Source: Pseudomonas bubulae
Lineage (GTDB): Bacteria; Pseudomonadota; Gammaproteobacteria; Pseudomonadales; Pseudomonadaceae
Assembly: GCF_900618535.1 (NCBI RefSeq)
Contig: NZ_UYJA01000001.1
Location: 372,001-436,000 of the forward strand
Length of the DNA stretch: 64,000 nt
Reading direction: 5' to 3'
Part shown: in pieces, positions 7,770 to 16,866 of the stretch
How the letters are laid out: the number at the start of each line of letters is the position of its first letter
How positions within the stretch are numbered: the first letter of the stretch is position 1
Notes under the pieces: generated by a model
Database searches by the model: none
Told to the model about the DNA's origin: nothing
Seen by the model: the letters and a program-made list of their open reading frames with translations, nothing else
Program-made: the position numbers and the translations under genes

Positions 7770-8762
7770 ATGCGATTAGTACAATTTGAACTCAACACCG
7801 GCGAGCGCCGCGTCGGCCTGGTAGACGGTGATCTGGTACGTGAAGTGCTGGGTGCCAACAGCGTGCGTGATTTGGCCCTCGCCGCCATCGAAGCGGGTGT
7901 GAGCCTGGCACAGCAGGTCGACCAGCGCGGTCTGGGCATTGCCCATGACTACCCGGCGTTATTGGCCGAGTTGCGCATCCTGCCTCCTCTGGATCATCCG
8001 GACCCGGCCCATATGCTGATTAGCGGTACGGGCCTGACCCACCTGGGTAGTGCCTCTGCGCGAGATAAAATGCACCAGCAGGCTGGTGACGAAGCGGCTT
8101 TGACCGACACCATGAAAATTTTCAAATGGGGTGTGGAAGGCGGAAAGCCCGCCGCCGGTCAGGCGGGCGTGCAACCGGAATGGTTCTACAAGGGCGATGG
8201 CAGCATCGTCGTACGGCCTGGAGCTGCATTCCCACTGCCACCGTATGCCGAAGACGCAGGCGAGGAGCCGGAAATCGGCGGCCTGTATGTCATCGGCCAT
8301 GACGCGAAACCCTATCGACTGGGTTTCGCGGTGGGTAATGAATTCTCCGATCACGTGATGGAACGCAAAAACTACCTGTACCTGGCTCATTCCAAATTGC
8401 GCAGCTGCTCTTTTGGCCCTGAACTGCGGGTCGGTGCATTGCCCCAGCATTTGTCGGGCTGCAGCCGGATCCTGCGCGATGACGAGGTGCTGTGGGAAAA
8501 CGAGTTTTTGAGTGGCGAAGCCAACATGTGCCACAGTCTGGAAAACCTTGAATATCATCACTTCAAGTACAGCCATTTTCTGCGTCCAGGTGATGTGCAC
8601 ATCCACTTTTTCGGCACGGCGACCTTGTCGTTCGCCGACGGCATTCGCACACAGCCGGGTGACCGCTTCGAGATCAGCCAGGCCGATTTCGGCGCGCCAT
8701 TGATCAACGGTATCACCCCGGTCGATGGGGTGTTCGCGCCCGGCGGCATGAGCACACTTTAA
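7770..8762 (+). CDS. AraD1/XylX-type 2-keto-3-deoxypentonate dehydratase (FAH superfamily)
   Basis: The 330-residue protein has a fumarylacetoacetate-hydrolase fold with metal-binding acids visible as E166 and E168 (EEPEIG) and D194 (NEFSDH). The C-terminal HFFGTATLSFADG segment is typical of the AraD1 group. In the non-phosphorylative pentose pathways of Caulobacter and Burkholderia, such proteins convert 2-keto-3-deoxy-pentonate to 2-oxoglutarate semialdehyde. Neighbouring genes supply the preceding (dehydratase) and following (dehydrogenase) steps, which supports that role. I choose ATG 7770, preceded by AAGGGA; the longer in-frame start at 7719 overlaps the MFS gene and adds a non-conserved N-terminus. 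Confidence 0.85.
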   Translation: MRLVQFELNTGERRVGLVDGDLVREVLGANSVRDLALAAIEAGVSLAQQVDQRGLGIAHDYPALLAELRILPPLDHPDPAHMLISGTGLTHLGSASARDKMHQQAGDEAALTDTMKIFKWGVEGGKPAAGQAGVQPEWFYKGDGSIVVRPGAAFPLPPYAEDAGEEPEIGGLYVIGHDAKPYRLGFAVGNEFSDHVMERKNYLYLAHSKLRSCSFGPELRVGALPQHLSGCSRILRDDEVLWENEFLSGEANMCHSLENLEYHHFKYSHFLRPGDVHIHFFGTATLSFADGIRTQPGDRFEISQADFGAPLINGITPVDGVFAPGGMSTL

Positions 8763-8774
8763 AGGAGACCCTCA

Positions 8775-10358
8775 ATGACTCAGATTCTCGGTCACAACTA
8801 CATCGGTGGCCAACGCAGCGCCCTGGGCAGCGTCATCGTCAAGAGTGTCGACGCCAGTACCGGCGAGGCCCTCGCCTACGACTTTCACCAGGCCACCCCC
8901 GAGGAAGTTGACCACGCAGCCACAGCTGCCGCGTCGGCATACCCGGCATACCGCGCGTTGAGTGCGGAACGCCGCGCCAGGTTCCTGGACGCGATTGCCG
9001 ATGAGCTGGATGCCCTGGATGATGACTTCGTGGCGGTTGTCTGCCGGGAAACTGCATTGCCTGCGGGTCGTATTCTGGGTGAGCGTGGACGCACCAGCGG
9101 ACAAATGCGCTTGTTCGCCAAGGTGCTGCGCCGTGGTGATTTTTATGGCGCACGCATCGATCAGGCACTACCGGATCGCACTCCGCTGCCTCGTCCCGAC
9201 TTGCGCCAGTACCGCATTGGCCTGGGGCCAGTGGCGGTGTTTGGCGCCAGCAACTTTCCTTTGGCGTTCTCCACAGCGGGTGGTGACACCGCCTCGGCGT
9301 TGGCAGCCGGCTGCCCGGTAGTGTTCAAGGCCCATAGCGGGCACATGGCTACTGCAGAATGGGTCGCCGATGCCTTGATGCGTGCCGCCGAACGCACCGG
9401 CATGCCTGCCGGAGTCTTTAACATGATCTACGGCGCCGGCGTTGGTGAGGCACTGGTCAAGCATCCGGCGATTCATGCCGTAGGTTTTACCGGCTCGCTC
9501 AAGGGCGGCCGCGCGTTGTGTGACATGGCGGCGGCACGCCCGCGGCCTATCCCTGTGTTTGCCGAGATGTCCAGTATCAACCCGGTGATCGTCCTGCCCC
9601 AGGCCCTTGTCGTACGCGGCGCCACTATCGCCCGCGAACTTTCCGCCTCGGTTGTGCAGGGTTGCGGGCAGTTCTGTACCAATCCTGGGCTGGTCATTGG
9701 CCTGCGCTCGGCTGCGTTCACGACTTTTATTGAACAGCTGGCCGGGCAGATCAGCGAGCAACCCGCGCAGACCATGCTTAACCCCGGCACATTGCGCAGC
9801 TACGGCCAAGGCCTGGATAAGCTGCTTGCCCATGACGCTATCCAACGCCTGGCCGGGCAAGCGCAGCAGGGCAATCAGGCTTGGCCGCAGCTGTTCAAGG
9901 CTGATGTCAGCCTATTGCTTGAAGGGGATGAGGTGTTACAGGATGAAGTCTTCGGGCCAAGCACTGTGGTGGTTGAAGTTGAGGACCAGGCTCAGCTCAG
10001 CGCCGCGATAAACAGCTTGCATGGCCAACTGACGGCCACCTTGATCGGCGAAGTGTCTGACATTGATCAGTTTGGCGAATTGACTGCGCTGCTGGAGCAG
10101 AAAGTCGGACGCATCCTGCTAAATGGTTACCCGACCGGCGTGGAAGTCTGCGATTCGATGGTCCATGGCGGTCCGTACCCCGCCACCTCCGATGCCAGGG
10201 GCACTTCAGTGGGCACCTTGGCGATCGATCGTTTCCTGCGCCCGGTGTGTTTCCAGAACTACCCCGACAACCTGTTGCCTGACGCATTGAAAAACGCCAA
10301 CCCTCTGGGCCTTCACCGCCTGGTGGATGGTCAGTTGTCAGACCGCTCGCTGGGTTGA
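8775..10358 (+). CDS. aldehyde dehydrogenase, 2-oxoglutarate-semialdehyde type
   Basis: The 527-residue NAD(P)-dependent dehydrogenase would oxidise 2-oxoglutarate semialdehyde to 2-oxoglutarate, the last step of the pathway. The catalytic cysteine is C301 in GQFCTNPG and the general base E264 in FAEMSS. The short-loop form of the motif (FAEMSSINP) and the length of about 525 are typical of this class rather than of ordinary ALDHs. An AAAGGAGA ribosome-binding site precedes the ATG, 12 nt after the AraD1 stop, so the two are in one operon. Confidence 0.88.
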   Translation: MTQILGHNYIGGQRSALGSVIVKSVDASTGEALAYDFHQATPEEVDHAATAAASAYPAYRALSAERRARFLDAIADELDALDDDFVAVVCRETALPAGRILGERGRTSGQMRLFAKVLRRGDFYGARIDQALPDRTPLPRPDLRQYRIGLGPVAVFGASNFPLAFSTAGGDTASALAAGCPVVFKAHSGHMATAEWVADALMRAAERTGMPAGVFNMIYGAGVGEALVKHPAIHAVGFTGSLKGGRALCDMAAARPRPIPVFAEMSSINPVIVLPQALVVRGATIARELSASVVQGCGQFCTNPGLVIGLRSAAFTTFIEQLAGQISEQPAQTMLNPGTLRSYGQGLDKLLAHDAIQRLAGQAQQGNQAWPQLFKADVSLLLEGDEVLQDEVFGPSTVVVEVEDQAQLSAAINSLHGQLTATLIGEVSDIDQFGELTALLEQKVGRILLNGYPTGVEVCDSMVHGGPYPATSDARGTSVGTLAIDRFLRPVCFQNYPDNLLPDALKNANPLGLHRLVDGQLSDRSLG

Positions 10359-10493
10359 TCCTGCCGTCATAGAGGGAAATTCCCGAAACTACGCGATGAT
10401 ATGCGCAGATACCAAGGTGTCTGCGTTACATCTGCGTGCCTACCTGGGGCCAGAGTCTCTTCTCCGTCCCCCCTATGACCAGCCGCCTCTCAA

Positions 10494-11123
10494 CTATTCG
10501 TCGAGTTCATGCTCAAGCTTCAATGCTCGCTTCCAGCTGTCCAGTGCTGCCAGACGTTGCAGGTAAGCCTGCAGATGTGGGTACTGCGCCCCGCACTTCA
10601 TCTGCTCGACCACCGTGATGGCAACAAAAGCCAGCATGAAGTCAGCCCCTGACAATGTGTCCCCCACAATGAAGGTTCTGTTCGCAAGCGTACTGTCCAG
10701 AAACCCCAGTACTTTATCGAACTCAGTCCGGGTATAGCCGTCCAGGAACTTGAGCTGAGTCCCTGCATTGATTTCAAACTGGGTGAACAGCTTGAGTAGC
10801 ACCGGCACCATCGCCGAGCTTTCTGCAAAATGAATCCATTGCAGGTACTGAAGATAGTCTGGTGAGCTGAACGCGGGCTCCAGCCGGGGCGCAAAGCGGC
10901 GAATCAAGTATTCGACGATGGCGCCGGATTCAACCAGCACCTGTCCGTCCAGCTCAATCACCGGTGACTTGCCTAGCGGGTGAATGTCTTTCAGTGAGGC
11001 CGGGGCGAGATGAGTGGCAGGATCACGCTGATAGCGAATCAGGGTGTAAGGCTCTCCCATTTCTTCAAGCAGCCAAAGAATACGCAGTGATCGGGACGCG
11101 TTGAGGTGGTGAAGTGTGATCAT
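10494..11123 (-). CDS. glutathione S-transferase
   Basis: The 209-residue cytosolic protein has the thioredoxin-like N-terminal domain (residues 1-80) with SRSLRILWLLEE containing the likely catalytic Ser. The cis-proline segment GKSPVIELDG and the VESGAIVEYL glutathione-contact motif follow, then an all-helical C-terminal domain with SGADFMLAF. Such enzymes conjugate or reduce electrophiles with glutathione; the substrate is not predictable. It stands between the pentonate operon and the amidohydrolase, 28 nt downstream of the amidohydrolase stop on the same strand. Confidence 0.85.
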   Translation of the reverse strand: MITLHHLNASRSLRILWLLEEMGEPYTLIRYQRDPATHLAPASLKDIHPLGKSPVIELDGQVLVESGAIVEYLIRRFAPRLEPAFSSPDYLQYLQWIHFAESSAMVPVLLKLFTQFEINAGTQLKFLDGYTRTEFDKVLGFLDSTLANRTFIVGDTLSGADFMLAFVAITVVEQMKCGAQYPHLQAYLQRLAALDSWKRALKLEHELDE

Positions 11124-11151
11124 GAAGACTCTCTCTGTTTATGATGGATGA

Positions 11152-12522
11152 TTAGAAGTTCTTCTTATATATTTTCCCGCCTTTCATAATCATGCTGATA
11201 GTTGCATCCGGGGCCTCCAGAAACCCCAGGCTCACCGTGGGATCTCCCTCGACAACCAACAGATCAGCCAATGCACCTGCTTCTATCCGGCCAATTTTAC
11301 CGGGGTATGGATTGCGGGCTCTCGACAGCCCCAACAGTTCCCCATTCATCTTTGTTGCCATGTTCACGACGTCGTGTGCAGCGTAAAACCGGGTCAACTT
11401 TGCAAGCTGTCTTCCCTGAGTGGATGTCTTTTGCGGATTAAATAAAACATCAGTCCCCCAGGCCGTTTTTATATTGAAGCGCTGAGCAAACTCATAGGCT
11501 CTCGCGGTGCCCTCAGCCACCACGCGCTGGCGCTCACGCCGTACAGGATCAGGATAAACATTAGCATCTTCATCTTGCAAAAAAGGCTGAAGACTCCACC
11601 AGATATCGTTGTCTGCCATCATGCGCGCGGTTTCTTCATCCGCCAGTTGGCCATGCTCGATCGATTTCACACCGGCGCGAATGGCACGCTGGATACTTCT
11701 GGGCGTGTACGCATGCACCATCACATAGGTGCCCCAATCGGCAGCGGCTTCAACCGCCATTCTTAATTCTGACTCCATAAACTGGGTGCTATCGAGATGG
11801 TCATACGTAGACGCAACGCCGCCACCGGCCATCAATTTTAGCTGTGATGCCCCAAGCATAAGCTGTTCTCTGGCCCGTCTGAGCACTTCGGCATCGCCAT
11901 CAGCTATGGCTGCAGCACCCAGTTGCTCAGTCACGCTCAGTGGTCTGAGTGAGCTGCGGGGAATCTCTGATCGCATCCTGAAATCACCGTGGCCAGAGGT
12001 CTGTGAAATCATTGCGCCGGAAGGATAAATACGAGGCCCTGCAATAACACCCTCATCAATGGCACGCTTCAATGCGAACGAAGGTCCTCCAGGATCGCGA
12101 ACCGTCGTAAAGCCGCGCATCAAGGTGCTTTCTGCTTCGCGGGCGGCGACTAAATGGATATAGCCCGGGTCTGCGCTCATCGCGTCAAGTTGCGTGATGC
12201 CCGCTAACGTAGTGTGCCAATGGGCATCAATCAATCCCGGCATCACCACTCTTCGCCCGCAATCGATAACCACGGCGCCTTCAACCTCTGTATTGGCGGG
12301 TAGCAGTGAGTCGATCACGCCATCCTTGATCAGGATGCAGACGTTATCGTCAAGCACAGCGCTACCGTTGAATAAGCGAAGATTCTTGAGCAACAGCGTG
12401 CTCGCGCTGGATTCAGCGTTTGTACCTTGTCCTGAGGCACTCGATGCGCGCACTGCAGAAAGTTGTGCACCTTTGGGTTTGATACCGCTATAGACGTCAC
12501 GTCGAGACAGATCAAGCATCAT
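11152..12522 (-). CDS. metal-dependent amidohydrolase (imidazolonepropionase/prolidase-like)
   Basis: The TIM-barrel hydrolase shows the composite domain start (TLLLKNLRLFNG), the first metal motif HWHTT within PGLIDAHWH, a lysine-containing KLMAGGG strand, VHAYTPRSIQ, the IEHGQ motif, and the terminal AWGTDVLF Asp. The C-terminal GALADLLVVEGDP returns to the beta-sandwich. The group hydrolyses cyclic amides or dipeptides, and the substrate is unknown. The frame stays open as far as 12864, but that would overlap the activator gene by 80 nt and add about 115 unlike residues. I prefer the MM pair at 12519-12522, giving 456 residues, close to family length. No strong Shine-Dalgarno or signal peptide is visible, so the start is uncertain. 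Confidence 0.72.
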   Translation of the reverse strand: MMLDLSRRDVYSGIKPKGAQLSAVRASSASGQGTNAESSASTLLLKNLRLFNGSAVLDDNVCILIKDGVIDSLLPANTEVEGAVVIDCGRRVVMPGLIDAHWHTTLAGITQLDAMSADPGYIHLVAAREAESTLMRGFTTVRDPGGPSFALKRAIDEGVIAGPRIYPSGAMISQTSGHGDFRMRSEIPRSSLRPLSVTEQLGAAAIADGDAEVLRRAREQLMLGASQLKLMAGGGVASTYDHLDSTQFMESELRMAVEAAADWGTYVMVHAYTPRSIQRAIRAGVKSIEHGQLADEETARMMADNDIWWSLQPFLQDEDANVYPDPVRRERQRVVAEGTARAYEFAQRFNIKTAWGTDVLFNPQKTSTQGRQLAKLTRFYAAHDVVNMATKMNGELLGLSRARNPYPGKIGRIEAGALADLLVVEGDPTVSLGFLEAPDATISMIMKGGKIYKKNF

Positions 12523-12784
12523 TCTCGCGTGAAAGTCCTGTATATCCGGCGAGCTACAGGTGCACAGGTCATGTACTTCACGTTCAACATGATGACTGGG
12601 TGTAAAACGCGTATTGGACCTGGCAGATTTAAGCCTCATATCGAACGTTCCGTAAGCATTTTCAGGAACAGAGACTATAGATCGAATTAAAAACGCTGAT
12701 CGAGGGGAAAGCTCGAGAACATTTATCGTTTCTATCCCCGGTGCAGGTACACAGAGACAGGAAGCGCGGCACTTCGCTTTCCTT

Positions 12785-14680
12785 TCATCCAGGCCGTGCA
12801 ATACCGTGGTGTCGCAATTTGCGATAGAGCGTATTTCGGCTAATCCCCAGGCGGGCTGCAACATGGGCGATATGCCAATGTTCTGCCTCGATCAATGCCA
12901 GTAGCGTCTGCCGTTCGGATACGCCAAGCGGATCTTCGGCCAACGCGACTGGCACTGCTACTGCCGGCAGCAACTCCGCCAAATCGTCCAGAGTGACACG
13001 CCCCTCCAATGACAACGCTACCAGCGTGCGCAGGCACGTACGCAGCTGCCGGACATTGCCCGGCCAGGGTTGCTTCAGCAAGCGCTCTCTGACGCCGGCC
13101 TCCAGCCGGATTCTTGTACCTTTTGTCTCTTCGAGCAGCAGAAGGTCGAGCACACTGCCCTTGTCTGATCTTTCACGCAACGGTGGAAGCTGCACGGTGA
13201 ACCCGGCAATGCGATAAAACAGATCTTCGCGAAAGCGCCCCCCGACCACACCGGCGTTCAGATCCTGGTGACTGGCACTGATAAGGCGTACGTCGAGCGG
13301 ACGTGCTGTCGCGCCACCTAGCGGCATCACCTGACGCTCCTCCAGCACTCGCAGCAGTCGGGTCTGAAGCGCCAGGGGCATATCGGCGATTTCATCGAGA
13401 AATAGAATGCCGCCATGGGCCTGCTCAAGTTTACCGATCATCCCGTCCTTGCGTGCGCCGGTGAAGCTGCCACCACGATAGCCGAACAGCTCGCTTTCGA
13501 TCAGCGTTTCCGGAATGGCCGCGCAATTGATCGCCACAAACGGCTGGCCCGCTCTGGAGCTGGCACGATGCAGCGCTGCCGCAAAAGCTTCTTTGCCGGT
13601 ACCGGTTTCGCCCTGTAAAAATACGGGAACGTCTCGCTCCAAAACCCGTAATGCGCGGGCAAAGCCGCGTTGCAGACGCGGGTCTTCCAGGCATACATGC
13701 ACGTCGTTGATGATGGGCGCTGGCGGCGTTAGCAAAGGCGATCGGTGCACGGGTTCACGCAACTGTCCGTAGATCAGGCGCCCGTCCACCAGCCGCATTG
13801 GCCAACAGACACTCGTCTGAGCGCTGGTCTGACTCATTATCTGATCCACAGGTGTTTCCAGCAGCATTGCCAGAGGCTGCCCAACCACCTGGTCACGGCT
13901 GAGGCCCAGCAGATCCAGCGCAGCATGATTGATTGAACAGATACGGGCACTCTCGTCGAAACTGAGCAGACCTTCACCCAGCAGCCCGACGAAACCAGCC
14001 TCAGGGTGCAAGCGCAGCAAGTAGCGATGCGGGTCATGCCCCAGGAAAAACGAGCTCTCGATCAGCCTGGCTGACAAGCTGGTCAATGCCATGGCCTGAA
14101 AGTGTTGCTGAAGGCTGTGGTCATCCCTCACGGATGAAAGGTTGAGCACGGCTAGCAGCTCTCCACTCGCATCGAATATCGGGCTCGCCGAACAGGTAAG
14201 TCCGACGTGCTTGCCACGGAAATGCTCATCACGGCGGATGGTGACGTGCTGTCGCTCGACCAGGCAGGTACCGACACCGTTGGTGCCCTCACAATCTTCA
14301 CTCCATACCGAGCCGAGCCACAACCCGGAACGCTGAACCTCTGCTCGCTCGGATTCGTTGAACACGCTGTCGATGGCCACCCCCCGTGCATCGGTGAGTA
14401 GTACCACATGGCCGTCACGCCCGAGTTGTTGGTGCAAGTTGCTCATCTGCCAATGCGCCACGGCGATGATGTGCTCCAGTGGCGCGCGGTGATCCTGCAA
14501 GCGTGGATGCTCAACCACGTTAGGTGCGCGGCGACTGGCAGGGTCGAGCTGATACTGGTCCAGGCAGCGGCGCCAGGAGCGTGTAATGGCCAGGTCAGCA
14601 CCAGGGCTGTGGCTGGCGACAGTGCCCTGCACGGCTTGTAGCACTTGTTGTGCATGGGCGTTGATCAAGGCCGGCTTCAT
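12785..14680 (-). CDS. sigma-54-dependent activator, AcoR-like (GAF-AAA+-Fis)
   Basis: The 631-residue regulator has an N-terminal GAF-type sensor (about 70-215), a PAS-like segment (about 230-300), an AAA+ domain with Walker A GETGTGK (357-363), the sigma-54 contact loop as GSFTGA (404-409, Ser for Ala) and Walker B FLDE (427-430), and a C-terminal Fis-type helix-turn-helix (about 590-625). AcoR-like proteins sense ketones, alcohols or aromatics. It is divergent from a flavin monooxygenase with an excellent -24/-12 promoter, so the oxygenase operon is the probable target. GGAGAA precedes the ATG. Confidence 0.9.
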   Translation of the reverse strand: MKPALINAHAQQVLQAVQGTVASHSPGADLAITRSWRRCLDQYQLDPASRRAPNVVEHPRLQDHRAPLEHIIAVAHWQMSNLHQQLGRDGHVVLLTDARGVAIDSVFNESERAEVQRSGLWLGSVWSEDCEGTNGVGTCLVERQHVTIRRDEHFRGKHVGLTCSASPIFDASGELLAVLNLSSVRDDHSLQQHFQAMALTSLSARLIESSFFLGHDPHRYLLRLHPEAGFVGLLGEGLLSFDESARICSINHAALDLLGLSRDQVVGQPLAMLLETPVDQIMSQTSAQTSVCWPMRLVDGRLIYGQLREPVHRSPLLTPPAPIINDVHVCLEDPRLQRGFARALRVLERDVPVFLQGETGTGKEAFAAALHRASSRAGQPFVAINCAAIPETLIESELFGYRGGSFTGARKDGMIGKLEQAHGGILFLDEIADMPLALQTRLLRVLEERQVMPLGGATARPLDVRLISASHQDLNAGVVGGRFREDLFYRIAGFTVQLPPLRERSDKGSVLDLLLLEETKGTRIRLEAGVRERLLKQPWPGNVRQLRTCLRTLVALSLEGRVTLDDLAELLPAVAVPVALAEDPLGVSERQTLLALIEAEHWHIAHVAARLGISRNTLYRKLRHHGIARPG

Positions 14681-14764
14681 TATTCTTGTTCTCCGTTACG
14701 GTCAGGACACGGGTCTGTTGGCAGCTTATATGAAAAGATTGCAACGAGCGCTTTTTGCACCGGG

Positions 14765-14800
14765 TGACACTCTGTCATCAGCATTTCCAGAAACGTGACA
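14765..14800. promoter_or_regulatory. candidate upstream activator sites for the AcoR-like protein
   Basis: A perfect palindrome TGACA-CTC-TGTCA lies at 14765-14777, and a second half-site TGACA at 14796-14800. They are about 65-100 nt upstream of the -24 element, a normal place for enhancer binding by a sigma-54 activator. Assignment to the divergent regulator is inference. Confidence 0.45.
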
Positions 14801-14864
14801 GAGATCCGGATCAAGATCTGAGCCGTATTGCCGCAACGGCTCTGCAACGGGGTTTTGATAGAGA

Positions 14865-14880
14865 TGGCCCGGGCCTTGCT
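14865..14880 (+). promoter_or_regulatory. sigma-54 (-24/-12) promoter
   Basis: TGGCCCGGGCCTTGCT matches the TGGCAC-G-N4-TTGC-W pattern with one difference, and the GG and GC dinucleotides have the required spacing. The predicted start of transcription is near 14891, about 34 nt before the ATG of the monooxygenase. Confidence 0.8.
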
Positions 14881-14924
14881 CTGGGTAAGTTGTTACTAAA
14901 ACAACAAGATCGGGAGAAGCCCCC

Positions 14925-16748
14925 ATGAACATCGCTGTCGAAACCCCCCTGCACACGCCTACGGCTCAGCTTGCCGCTTGGGTCGAGAGCCTCAACGAAC
15001 GTCTCGCCCAGCGTGATCTGGACGGCACGCTGGCATTGTTTGCCAGCGAGTGTCACTGGCGCGACCTGCTGCTTTTCAGTTGGAACCTGGTGACCCTGGA
15101 AGGCAAACCTGCCATTCGCGACCTGCTTGAAACACGCCTCGACCAGACTCGCCCCGAGCGGTGGAAAGTGGAAGGTGAAGCGGCGCTGAATAACGGTGTG
15201 CTCGAAGGCTGGATCAGCCTGGAAACACAAGCGGCGCGGGGTAAAGGCTATGTGCGGCTGAAGGATGGTTTGTGCTGGACGCTGCTGACGGCCATGCGCG
15301 AGCTCAAAGGTTTTGAAGAACCCAGTGGTCGCCGTCGTCCGATGGGTGCCAGTCATGGTCACGCCCACGCTGACAAGCGCAACTGGCTGGAGCGCCGCCG
15401 CGATGAAGAAGCATCGCTGGGGATCACCACTCAACCCTATTGCCTGATCGTGGGCGGCGGTCAGGGGGGGCTGGGGCTCGCTGCGCGGCTCAAGCGAATG
15501 GGCGTGCCTACCCTGATCATCGACAAGGCTGACCGACCCGGCGATCAGTGGCGTGGTCGCTACAAGTCGCTGTGTCTGCACGACCCTGTCTGGTACGACC
15601 ATATGCCTTACCTGCCCTTCCCCGATCATTGGCCGGTTTTCACCCCAAAAGACCAGATTGGCGACTGGCTGGAAATGTACAGCAAAGTCATGGAGCTCAA
15701 TTACTGGCCGCGTACGGAATGCGTGAGCGCCAGCTTTGACGAGCAAAGTGGCACCTGGAAGGTTGAAGTACAGCGTGATGGCGAACCTGTGACGCTACTA
15801 CCGACCCAGTTGATTCTCGCCACCGGCATGTCTGGCGTACCCAATGTGCCACGTTATCCGGGTGCCGAGGTTTTCAATGGCCAGCAGTATCATTCCAGCC
15901 GCCATCTCGGTGGCGACGCCTGGAGCGGCAAGCGCGCGGTGGTCATCGGTGCGAACAATTCGGCTCACGACATCTGCGCCGACCTGGTGGAGAACGGCGC
16001 CGAGGTGACTATGGTGCAGCGCTCCAGCACCCACATCGTGCGTTCCGACAGTCTGATGGAGCTGGTCTTCGGCGGGCTCTACTCGGAAGACGCCCTGGAG
16101 ACGGGTTTGACCACGGACAAGGCCGACATGCTGTTCGCCTCGATCCCGTACAAGGTGATGCCAGGCTTTCATCAACCCATCTTTGCGGCGATCAAGGAGC
16201 GTGACAAGGACTTCTACGAGCGCCTGGCCAAGGCTGGTTTCATGCTCGATTTCGGTGACGATGAGTCTGGCCTTTTCATGAAGTATGTACGCCGTGGTTC
16301 GGGTTACTACATCGATGTCGGCGCCAGCGAACTGATCGCTAACGGCACGATCAAGCTCAAGAGCGCACCTGGCCTTGGTGTCGAATGTATCGAAGCCGAT
16401 GCCGTCGTACTCAACGATGGCAGCCGCCTACCGGCAGATCTGATCGTCTACGCCACAGGCTATGGCTCAATGAATGGTTGGGCGGCAAAGCTGATTTCCC
16501 AGGAAGTAGCTGACAAAGTCGGGCGCTGCTGGGGCCTGGGTTCTGGCACCACGAATGATCCTGGCCCTTACGAGGGCGAACTGCGCAACATGTGGAAGCC
16601 GACACAGCAGGAAAACCTCTGGTTCCACGGTGGCAACCTGCATCAGTCGCGGCATTATTCGCTGTATCTGGCGCTGCAGCTAAAAGCGCGCTTCGAAGGG
16701 ATCAATACCTCCGTCTACGGCCTTGCAAAGAGTCACCACACTGGCTGA
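14925..16748 (+). CDS. FAD-dependent monooxygenase with NTF2/SnoaL-like N-terminal domain
   Basis: The 607-residue protein joins a SnoaL/NTF2-like N-terminal domain (about 15-130) to a class B flavin monooxygenase. The FAD Rossmann motif GGGQGG lies at 177-182, the loop DRPGDQWRGRYKSLCLHDP follows (203-221), and the NADPH Rossmann motif appears as GANNSA (342-347). This altered form of GxGxSA/G is common in one branch of these enzymes. The family hydroxylates N or S atoms, or inserts oxygen next to ketones (Baeyer-Villiger); the expected FxGxxxHxxxW/Y Baeyer-Villiger signature is not evident. Control by a divergent AcoR-like activator through a sigma-54 promoter suggests induction by a carbonyl or aromatic substrate. 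Confidence 0.85.
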   Translation: MNIAVETPLHTPTAQLAAWVESLNERLAQRDLDGTLALFASECHWRDLLLFSWNLVTLEGKPAIRDLLETRLDQTRPERWKVEGEAALNNGVLEGWISLETQAARGKGYVRLKDGLCWTLLTAMRELKGFEEPSGRRRPMGASHGHAHADKRNWLERRRDEEASLGITTQPYCLIVGGGQGGLGLAARLKRMGVPTLIIDKADRPGDQWRGRYKSLCLHDPVWYDHMPYLPFPDHWPVFTPKDQIGDWLEMYSKVMELNYWPRTECVSASFDEQSGTWKVEVQRDGEPVTLLPTQLILATGMSGVPNVPRYPGAEVFNGQQYHSSRHLGGDAWSGKRAVVIGANNSAHDICADLVENGAEVTMVQRSSTHIVRSDSLMELVFGGLYSEDALETGLTTDKADMLFASIPYKVMPGFHQPIFAAIKERDKDFYERLAKAGFMLDFGDDESGLFMKYVRRGSGYYIDVGASELIANGTIKLKSAPGLGVECIEADAVVLNDGSRLPADLIVYATGYGSMNGWAAKLISQEVADKVGRCWGLGSGTTNDPGPYEGELRNMWKPTQQENLWFHGGNLHQSRHYSLYLALQLKARFEGINTSVYGLAKSHHTG

Positions 16749-16755
16749 TTCAAAT

Positions 16756-16782
16756 GGCGCCCAGCTGTGGTTGGGCGCCTTT
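16756..16782 (+). terminator. intrinsic terminator after the monooxygenase
   Basis: A perfect 8-bp stem GGCGCCCA / TGGGCGCC with an 8-nt loop begins 8 nt after the stop codon and is followed by TTT. The T-run is short, so termination may be partial. Confidence 0.6.
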
Positions 16783-16866
16783 GCACAATATTCCGGATAC
16801 ATTCCGGGCTAAAAGCTGCAGGCGTTCGAGTACAATGTGTTTCCTATCAATCGCTTAAGCTGTCCA

